Origin: Oscillospiraceae bacterium
GTDB lineage: Bacteria; Bacillota; Clostridia; Oscillospirales; Ruminococcaceae
Direction: 5' to 3'
NCBI GenBank assembly: GCA_014858325.1
Contig: RKCM01000192.1
Location: forward strand, 1 to 12,138
DNA length: 12,138 nucleotides
Of this stretch, positions 7,879-12,138 are shown piece after piece. Both the position numbers and the translations under genes were made by a program. Within the stretch, counting starts at the first letter, position 1. The number at the start of each line of letters is the position of its first letter. Under the pieces are notes generated by a model. The model saw only the letters and a list, made by a program, of their open reading frames with translations, had not been told where the DNA came from and ran no database searches.

Positions 7879-9177
7879 ATGAAAGCAAGACACTCCGCAG
7901 GCTTCTCCCTGCGCACCCATATCCCGCGCCACGCAAAGCCCGGGCATCCCGGTGCCCCCATGCGGGCGGCCTGCCTCTTCCTGGCAGCGGCCTGCCTCAT
8001 GCTGAGCGTGACGGTGTATCCGGCTTCTGCCGCCACCAGCATGTCCTCGCTGCAGAATAAGCTGGACAAGCTCTCCCAGTCCATCCAGCAGCACAAAAAG
8101 GAGCTTTCCAATGCCCAGAAAAAAGAGGCGGCGGCAAAGCAGCTGGAATCCGACCTCAAGGAGAAGGTCACGGTCATCCAGGGCCAGATCAGCGTGCTGA
8201 AGGGCCAGATCGCCGAGGTGCAGAACAGCATCGGCGCCAAGGAGCAGCAGATCACCGCCAAGGAGGCCGAGATCGCCGCCAAAGAGGCCGAGATCGCCGA
8301 CCAGTGGGACGATTTCAAAAAGCACATGGCCGCCATGCAGGAGCTGCGGGACGGCGGCAGCGTGGCCATGCTGGCGTCCGTGACCGACCTGTACGAGCTG
8401 CTGACCTTCAACGAGGTCATGCAGGATATCTCGGTGAAGGATACCGAGATCCTGAATACCATGCGGGACGCCAAAACGGCGCTGGTAAACGATAAGACCC
8501 AGCTGGAAAGCGAGCGGGCCGATCTCCAGAGCAAAAAGGCCGACCTCGATGCCCAGAACAACCAGATGCGGGCCAAGCAGAGCGAGCTGAACTCTTCCGT
8601 CAAGGAAGCCCAGCTCTCCGCCGCCGAGGCCCAGAAGGCCCAGCAGGACGCAAAGGCCGCCATCGAATCCGATGAGATGAACTACGAGGCAGTCAAAAAG
8701 CAGATCCAGAAGCTCATTGCCTCGGCCGCCGCCAGCCAGCCCCAGCTGAGCTTTACCGGCTTCATCTGCCCGCTCAAGAGCTACAGCCGCATCTCCAGCG
8801 AGTATGGCTGGCGCAAAAACCCCGTCTCGGGCGTGAACAAGCTCCACGCCGGCATCGACTTTGCCGCCCCGGCGGGCACCCCCATCTATGCAGCCGCCAG
8901 CGGCTACGTGCAGGTGGCAGGCTGGTCCAGCGGCGGTTACGGCAACTACGTCATCATCTATCACGGCAAAATGTCGGACGGCACGGCCTACAGCACCCTG
9001 TACGGCCACATGCGGTCGGTGGCCACCACGGCGGGCAAGTACGTCAAGCAGGGCGAGCTCATCGGCTACGTGGGCAGCACGGGCAACTCCACCGGCAACC
9101 ACCTCCATCTGGAGGTGTGGAAGGGCGGCTCCAAGGCCAACGCCGTCAATCCCCGCAGTTACATCCCCATAAGATAA
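7879..9177 (+). CDS. Secreted coiled-coil murein endopeptidase, M23/LytM family (EnvC-like layout)
   Basis: The protein probably cuts, or activates cutting of, peptidoglycan cross-links outside the membrane. The product is 432 residues. A hydrophobic signal segment at about 28-50 ends in YPASAATS, with likely cleavage after ASA. A long coiled coil follows (about 55-285, rich in K/E/Q/A with repeated AKEAEI blocks), then a C-terminal M23 domain (about 305-432). The zinc and catalytic residues are present: His323 and Asp327 in HAGID, His377 in LYGHM, and His408 and His410 in NHLHLE. It should therefore be catalytically competent, unlike E. coli EnvC, whose LytM site is degenerate. The start at 7879 has AAAGGAG eight bases upstream; it gives a 27-residue basic stretch before the signal, and Met28 (7960) is an alternative with a weaker ribosome site. 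Directly following ftsX, it is the likely FtsEX client. Confidence 0.93.
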   Translation: MKARHSAGFSLRTHIPRHAKPGHPGAPMRAACLFLAAACLMLSVTVYPASAATSMSSLQNKLDKLSQSIQQHKKELSNAQKKEAAAKQLESDLKEKVTVIQGQISVLKGQIAEVQNSIGAKEQQITAKEAEIAAKEAEIADQWDDFKKHMAAMQELRDGGSVAMLASVTDLYELLTFNEVMQDISVKDTEILNTMRDAKTALVNDKTQLESERADLQSKKADLDAQNNQMRAKQSELNSSVKEAQLSAAEAQKAQQDAKAAIESDEMNYEAVKKQIQKLIASAAASQPQLSFTGFICPLKSYSRISSEYGWRKNPVSGVNKLHAGIDFAAPAGTPIYAAASGYVQVAGWSSGGYGNYVIIYHGKMSDGTAYSTLYGHMRSVATTAGKYVKQGELIGYVGSTGNSTGNHLHLEVWKGGSKANAVNPRSYIPIR

Positions 9178-9197
9178 AAGGAGGCCGATCGGGCTTT

Positions 9198-9305
9198 ATG
9201 AACGAAGAAAAACGCAAGCGCATTCTGCGCATCGGTTGTCTGCTGCTGGCAGGGGTATTCCTGCTCTCGGTGGTGGGCAGCGTGCTGCTGATGCTGCTGG
9301 TCTGA
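9198..9305 (+). CDS. 35-residue single-pass membrane protein in the division cluster
   Basis: This small gene lies between the M23 and S41 genes. It encodes a strongly charged head, MNEEKRKRILR, followed by one hydrophobic helix (about residues 12-35) running to the C-terminus; a basic cytoplasmic N-terminus is predicted. AAAGGAGG at 9177-9184 precedes the ATG by 13 bases. That is longer than ideal, but the Shine-Dalgarno match is very good and overlaps the preceding stop. The S41 gene starts 16 bases after its stop with its own GGGAGG, so all three are probably co-translated from one mRNA. I do not recognise a family. Plausible roles are a small adaptor for FtsEX, the hydrolase or the protease, but that is only inference from position. 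It could also be a leader segment of little consequence. Confidence 0.7.
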   Translation: MNEEKRKRILRIGCLLLAGVFLLSVVGSVLLMLLV

Positions 9306-9321
9306 ACCGGGAGGGCGCAAA

Positions 9322-10698
9322 ATGAATCGCAAAGTCTCTGTGGGAATGATGGTCACCATCGTCATCCTGGCCATGACCGTCACCTTTTCCATCACCATGC
9401 TGCTGGCCATGCGGCTGTTTGACAGCACTGTTTCCAGCGTGAAGGAAAAGGAGAGCATGTACAATAAGATCGCGGAGGTAGACCGCTACGTCCGCACCAA
9501 CGATTACTACGACATCGACGAGACGATGCTCTACGACCGCCTCACCGCCGGGTATCTGTTGGGTACGGGCGATAAATACGCAAAGTATTATACGTCTCAG
9601 GCATACACCGAGTTGATGAACGTCCAGAACGGCACCCTGCTGGGCATTGGCACCGAGCTGGCCATCGACCAGTCCGGCTATGCCAAGGTGCTCAAGGTGT
9701 ACAACGATTCGCCTGCACAGGAAGCCGGCATCGCCGTGGGCGATTACATCACCGCCGTGGACGGTGCGGACGTCAAGAGCATGGCCAGCGCCGACGCCGT
9801 CCAGACCCGCCTGCGGGGCGAGTCCGGCACCACCGTCCATGTGGTCTGGCTGGACAGCAACTCCGCCGAGCACACCGCCGACCTGACTCACTCCGGCTAT
9901 GCCGCCACTACCGTGGATTCGCAGCTGCTGGGCGGAAATGTGGGCTACATCAAGATCCGGCAGTTCGATAATACCACCCCCAGTGAGCTGGACTACGCCC
10001 TGCGCAGCCTGACCACCGGCGGCGCTTCCAGCCTTGTCATCGACCTGCGGGACAACGGAGGCGGCATTCTGGACGACGCTGTCAGCTGCATCGACCTCAT
10101 CGCCCCGGAGGGCACGCTGGCCTACGCCGAGGATAAGTACGGTGCCCGCACCCTGCTGGGCAGCAGCAGCGCGGAGAGTGAAGTCAGCCTGCCCGTCGTC
10201 TGCCTGGTCAACGGCAACACCGCCAGCGCGGCAGAGCTTTTTGCCAGCAGCCTGCGCACCCTGAACGGTGCCCGGCTGGTGGGCACCACCACCATGGGCA
10301 AGGGCACCATCCAGAGCGCACCCCAGCGCCTCTCCGATGGCAGCGCCATCGTGGTGACGGTGGCAAAGCTCATCTGCGGGGACGGCTCCTGCTTTGACGG
10401 CGCCGGCCTCAGCGTGGACGTGGACCGCCCCCTGACCGCAGACGAACAGAGCGCCTACTATGATTACACCCCCGAGACCGACCCGCAGGTACAGCGTGCC
10501 GTCAGCACGGCACAGCAGCTCAGCGGTGCGACCACTGTCAGCGGCGTGAACGAGGCCGACGCGGCCTCCAATGCCGCCAGCCAGGAGGCTGCTTCTTCGG
10601 AAGCTGCGGCAGAGAGCGCACCCGCTGAGAGTGAGGCGGCCCCCTCGGAGACTGAGAGCGAAGCAGCTGCCGCCAGCGAAAGCCCCGCCAGCAACTAA
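9322..10698 (+). CDS. Membrane-anchored PDZ-containing S41 (C-terminal processing) peptidase
   Basis: This serine protease of the Tsp/CtpA/CtpB family should act outside the cytoplasmic membrane, trimming or degrading proteins from their C-terminal ends. The product is 458 residues. An N-terminal uncleaved signal anchor (about 8-32) is followed by a short helical linker, a PDZ domain (about 106-180, VYNDSPAQEAGIAVGDYITA) and the S41 core with LVIDLRDNGGG at 238-248. The Ser302-Lys327-Gln331 set lies in TASAAELFA and MGKGTIQ; its spacing (25 and 4) equals that of known CtpB enzymes. An unusual tail of 48 residues (411-458), almost only Ala, Ser, Glu and Pro, ends the protein. GGGAGG seven bases before the ATG supports the start. 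The position after ftsEX and the hydrolase resembles, as I recall it, the ftsE-ftsX-ctpB order of Bacillus, and suggests a role in turning over wall enzymes. Confidence 0.94.
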   Translation: MNRKVSVGMMVTIVILAMTVTFSITMLLAMRLFDSTVSSVKEKESMYNKIAEVDRYVRTNDYYDIDETMLYDRLTAGYLLGTGDKYAKYYTSQAYTELMNVQNGTLLGIGTELAIDQSGYAKVLKVYNDSPAQEAGIAVGDYITAVDGADVKSMASADAVQTRLRGESGTTVHVVWLDSNSAEHTADLTHSGYAATTVDSQLLGGNVGYIKIRQFDNTTPSELDYALRSLTTGGASSLVIDLRDNGGGILDDAVSCIDLIAPEGTLAYAEDKYGARTLLGSSSAESEVSLPVVCLVNGNTASAAELFASSLRTLNGARLVGTTTMGKGTIQSAPQRLSDGSAIVVTVAKLICGDGSCFDGAGLSVDVDRPLTADEQSAYYDYTPETDPQVQRAVSTAQQLSGATTVSGVNEADAASNAASQEAASSEAAAESAPAESEAAPSETESEAAAASESPASN

Positions 10699-10730
10699 CC
10701 TCATCGTTTCACTTCGTTCAATCAAACCAT

Positions 10731-10764
10731 GCAAGAGCCCCCGGTTCGCCGGAGGCTCTTTTGC
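10731..10764 (+). terminator. Terminator-like hairpin between the S41 gene and rsmA
   Basis: GCAAGAGCC and GGCTCTTTTGC pair around an inner CCGG-TTCG-CCGG stem with a TTCG loop. The T's lie in and just after the 3' arm. It starts 32 bases after the S41 stop and ends about 6 bases before the rsmA ribosome-binding site. It probably closes the division cluster, although some read-through would be needed for rsmA, because no clear promoter is visible here. Confidence 0.7.
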
Positions 10765-10785
10765 CAGAAGAAAGGATGGAATTTT

Positions 10786-11646
10786 ATGCCGGAGCTGACC
10801 GACCTCTCTTACGTCCGCCACCTCTGCGAAAAATACGATTTTGCCCTCTCCAAGGGGTTTGGGCAGAACTTCATCATCAACCCGGGCATCCCTCAGAAGA
10901 TCGTGGACGTCAGCGGGGTGGATCAGCGCTACGGCGTCCTGGAGATCGGCCCCGGTATCGGCGTGCTCACCCGCGAGCTGGCCAAACGGGCCGCCAAGGT
11001 GGTGTCCATCGAGGTGGACGAGCGCCTGCCGCCCCTGCTGGCGGAAACGATGGCCGGAGTGGATAACTTCAAGCTGGTATTACAGGATGTTTTGAAAGTG
11101 GACCTCCGCGCCCTCATCGAGGAGGAGTTCCCCGGGATGCCGGTGGCCCTGTGCGCCAACTTGCCCTATTACATCACCAGCCCCATCGTCATGAAGCTGC
11201 TGGGCGACCGCCTGCCCATCGAGAGCCTGACCGTCATGGTGCAGAAGGAGGCCGCCGACCGTCTGGCCGCGGCCCCCGGCACCCGGGCGTCCAGCGCCAT
11301 CAGCTGCGCCGTGAGCTACTACGCAGTCTCAAAGATGATGTTTACCGCCGCGCCGGGCAGCTTTTACCCGGCCCCCAAGGTGACAAGCGCCGTGGTGCGG
11401 ATGGACATTCGTCCCACCCCCGCCGTGCAGGTGGCAGATGAGGAAGGGTACTTTGCCCTCATCCGCGCCGCCTTCGGCCAGCGCCGCAAGACCGCCGTCA
11501 ACGCCATCGCCAGCGGCCTGGGGATGCCCAAGGACGCCGTCATCGCCGCCATCGAAGCCTCCGGCTTCGACGCCCGCATCCGCCCCGAGGCCCTCACGCT
11601 GGAAGACTTTGCCCGCATCCAGCAGGAGATCGCCGCGCGGCGATAA
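10786..11646 (+). CDS. rsmA: 16S rRNA (adenine-N6,N6)-dimethyltransferase
   Basis: RsmA/KsgA uses SAM to dimethylate the two adjacent adenines near the 3' end of 16S rRNA (A1518 and A1519 in E. coli) as a late check on 30S assembly. The product is 286 residues, the normal size. Visible motifs: GQNF at 26-29, the SAM-binding loop EIGPGIGVLT at 53-62, the acidic IEVDE that follows it, and the catalytic NLPYYIT at 125-131. The C-terminal domain starts near residue 200 and includes FGQRRKTAVNAI. The ATG at 10786 has AAAGGA about ten bases upstream. The frame is open back to 10729, but that part overlaps the preceding hairpin. All key residues are present. With rsuA it is the second 16S rRNA modification gene in the window, though the two are well separated. 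Confidence 0.97.
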   Translation: MPELTDLSYVRHLCEKYDFALSKGFGQNFIINPGIPQKIVDVSGVDQRYGVLEIGPGIGVLTRELAKRAAKVVSIEVDERLPPLLAETMAGVDNFKLVLQDVLKVDLRALIEEEFPGMPVALCANLPYYITSPIVMKLLGDRLPIESLTVMVQKEAADRLAAAPGTRASSAISCAVSYYAVSKMMFTAAPGSFYPAPKVTSAVVRMDIRPTPAVQVADEEGYFALIRAAFGQRRKTAVNAIASGLGMPKDAVIAAIEASGFDARIRPEALTLEDFARIQQEIAARR

Positions 11647-11654
11647 AATCAGCC

Positions 11655-11683
11655 TTGCCAAACCCGCCCACCAGTGGTATACT
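11655..11683 (+). promoter_or_regulatory. Extended -10 promoter for tRNA-Thr
   Basis: The -35 box is TTGCCA (11655-11660), the spacer is exactly 17 bases, and the -10 box is TATACT (11678-11683) with TGG directly upstream, the extended -10 motif. It begins nine bases after the rsmA stop and ends 15 bases before the tRNA. The tRNA therefore has its own strong promoter. Confidence 0.85.
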
Positions 11684-11698
11684 ACTATAGTAACCTTT

Positions 11699-11773
11699 GC
11701 TAGTGTGGCGCAATGGCAGCGCAACTGATTTGTAATCAGTGGGTTGCAGGTTCAACTCCTGTCACTAGCTCCA
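11699..11773 (+). tRNA. tRNA-Thr (anticodon UGU)
   Basis: The cloverleaf is complete. The acceptor stem is GCTAGTG/CACTAGC (7 bp), the D stem is GCGC/GCGC, the anticodon stem is ACTGA/TCAGT with loop TTTGTAA, and the T arm is GCAGG-TTCAACT-CCTGT. The discriminator T at 11770 is followed by an encoded CCA (11771-11773). Anticodon TGT reads ACA threonine codons. Its own promoter lies upstream and a hairpin follows three bases after the CCA. Confidence 0.97.
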
Positions 11774-11775
11774 AG

Positions 11776-11826
11776 AAAAATCCTGCGATATACCGTTAAA
11801 GCAACGGCGTGTATCGTGGGATTTTT
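11776..11826 (+). terminator. Terminator of tRNA-Thr
   Basis: AAATCCTGCGATATACCGTT pairs with AACGGCGTGTATCGTGGGATTT through G-T wobbles and a small bulge, with a short AAAGC loop, and the T-run ends the 3' arm. It begins immediately after the tRNA. Confidence 0.8.
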
Positions 11827-11869
11827 GCTTTGTTCAACAGTAAATTCTCCTCCGGCTGCCTAACAATAA

Positions 11870-12048
11870 AAACAAAAAATCCGAACCTTTCTCCTATCGA
11901 GAAAAGGTTCGGATTTTCATGGTTTGGTGCGAGTAGTGATACAGCATTTTTTGAAAACCATCGTAGTACAATTTGTTTTTGAGGTCATCGGATAGCAACT
12001 TGCTTGTATCGCACCCCGATGGGCAGCCGTGTTTGAAATACAGTTGCC
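11870..12048 (-). ncRNA. Candidate minus-strand structured small RNA
   Basis: A good minus promoter (12052-12080) and a strong minus terminator (11874-11917) frame a possible transcript of about 170-180 bases. Near its 5' end AGTTGCC (12042-12048, given on the plus strand) can pair with AGCAACT (11994-12000), and ATACA (12038-12042) with TGTAT (12005-12009). CATCGG (11986-11991) can pair with CCGATG (12016-12021) in an interlocked arrangement, that is, a pseudoknot or alternative fold. I do not recognise a known RNA family; the terminal pairing of 6S RNA and the SRP RNA core are not seen. The same bases contain a 55-codon minus frame (next entry), so an mRNA is the main alternative. Confidence 0.4.
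11874..11917. terminator. Bidirectional terminator hairpin, best on the minus strand
   Basis: AAAATCCGAACCTTTCTC pairs with GAGAAAAGGTTCGGATTTT with one bulged base and a five-base loop. On the minus strand it is followed by TTTTTTGTTTTTATTG, an excellent U-tract. On the plus strand only four T's follow. It therefore mainly suits a leftward transcript, such as one from the minus promoter at 12052-12080. Confidence 0.8.
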
Positions 12049-12061
12049 TTTTATATACCAC
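11894..12061 (-). CDS. Possible small minus-strand gene or gene remnant
   Basis: One minus frame stays open for 55 codons, from a GTG at 12061 to a TAG at 11894-11896 that lies in the loop of the terminator. The peptide looks protein-like, with KRQLYFKHGCPSGCDTSK near its start and QKMLYHYSHQTMKI towards its end. By hand count, G+C is lowest at codon position 2 and highest at position 3, as expected for coding sequence in this genome. Against it: the Shine-Dalgarno is poor, a second minus frame is also open for over 40 codons, and the GTG lies between the -10 and -35 boxes. If that promoter is used, the GTG would not be transcribed. It may be the 3' remnant of a longer foreign gene. I do not recognise a family. 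Confidence 0.3.
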   Translation of the reverse strand: MVYKRQLYFKHGCPSGCDTSKLLSDDLKNKLYYDGFQKMLYHYSHQTMKIRTFSR

Positions 12062-12080
12062 ACAACCTAAAAATTATCAA
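12052..12080 (-). promoter_or_regulatory. Minus-strand sigma-A type promoter
   Basis: Read on the minus strand, TTGATA (12080-12075) is followed after exactly 17 bases by TATATA (12057-12052), with TGTGG just upstream of the -10. The predicted start is near 12045-12048. This is nearly as good as the tRNA promoter, and it points toward the terminator at 11874-11917. Confidence 0.6.
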
Positions 12081-12086
12081 GTACGC

Positions 12087-12135
12087 GCAGCGTTCACTTC
12101 TCCCATCACCGGGAGCAAATGAACGCTGCTTTTTT
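12087..12135 (+). terminator. Rightward terminator at the window end
   Basis: GCAGCGTTCA pairs perfectly with TGAACGCTGC, enclosing a second stem CTCCC/GGGAG, and is followed by six T's. Its direction is rightward, yet no rightward gene is visible between the tRNA terminator and this hairpin. It may close a short plus-strand transcript or catch read-through. Confidence 0.85.
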
Positions 12136-12138
12136 GTT

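Larger units (their letters stand above)
11774..12138. other. AT-richer end region without an established gene
   Basis: This 365-base stretch is visibly richer in A and T than the rest of the window. It holds three terminator-like hairpins, a minus-strand promoter and the small RNA or remnant described above. No plus-strand frame of useful length with a ribosome site was found. No duplicate of the tRNA 3' end, which would mark an integrated element, was seen inside the window. Confidence 0.7.

Noticed and set aside
8040..8750. Repeated AAGGAGGCCGAGATC-like segments as a DNA repeat array
   Set aside because: The repetition follows the heptad pattern of the coiled coil in the encoded protein; it is not a CRISPR or tandem DNA array.
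6865..9108. 747-codon open frame on the minus strand opposite ftsX and the M23 gene
   Set aside because: It spans two well-supported plus-strand genes and the intergenic gap; the composition is antisense-like and no domain is recognisable.
9196..10821. 541-codon open frame on the minus strand opposite the S41 gene
   Set aside because: Shadow of a protease with intact catalytic residues. Its Gly/Ala/His-rich translation has no recognisable motif.
11438..11728. Plus-strand frame running from rsmA into the tRNA
   Set aside because: It overlaps the rsmA 3' end in another frame and runs through the tRNA promoter and gene.
11918..12000. Short plus-strand frames after the second hairpin
   Set aside because: They are about 25 codons long at most, lack ribosome sites, and lie opposite the better-supported minus unit.
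11699..12138. Integrated element with an attachment site at tRNA-Thr
   Set aside because: The tRNA is intact and the region beyond is AT-richer, but no second copy of the tRNA 3' end and no integrase gene are visible within the window.

Overview
The window looks like a chromosomal segment of a GC-rich, Gram-positive anaerobe of the class Clostridia. A Faecalibacterium-like member of the Oscillospiraceae/Ruminococcaceae is the best guess. This is inference from three things: the large fused clostridial form of PurL, the order ftsE-ftsX-M23-S41, and a roughly 100-base multi-hairpin repeat of a type I associate with Faecalibacterium-like genomes. All recognisable protein genes lie on the + strand, and most codons end in G or C. 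That GC-ending bias explains the many long antisense open frames, which were discarded.

Layout. Bases 1-2436 hold the 3' two thirds of purL (its 5' end lies outside the window). A palindromic repeat (2454-2552) follows, then purB (2572-4017) with its own terminator, so two purine-biosynthesis enzymes stand side by side. Next is rsuA (4089-4790), a 16S rRNA pseudouridine synthase. A 265-base AT-rich gap carries a near-consensus promoter flanked by repeated short sites. This promoter drives a PucR/CdaR-type regulator gene (5056-6141) that ends at a strong terminator. The block 6251-10698 is a cell-division and cell-wall cluster: ftsE and ftsX (overlapping by ATGA), a secreted coiled-coil M23 endopeptidase, a 35-residue single-pass membrane protein, and a membrane-anchored S41 PDZ protease. 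The obvious model is that FtsEX uses ATP to control the M23 hydrolase across the membrane, while the S41 protease trims or removes extracytoplasmic proteins at the same site. rsmA (10786-11646), a 16S rRNA dimethyltransferase, follows after a hairpin.

The last 480 bases contain tRNA-Thr(UGU), with an extended -10 promoter and a terminator. After it comes a visibly AT-richer stretch without an established gene (11774-12138). This stretch holds three terminator-like hairpins in total, a good minus-strand promoter, and either a structured small RNA or a 55-codon minus-strand frame.

Most of the window is ordinary housekeeping sequence. The least explained parts are the minus-strand locus at the right end, the 35-residue membrane protein inside the division cluster, the repeated sites around the regulator promoter, and the missing promoter for ftsE. 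I see no clear evidence of a wholly new multi-gene system.
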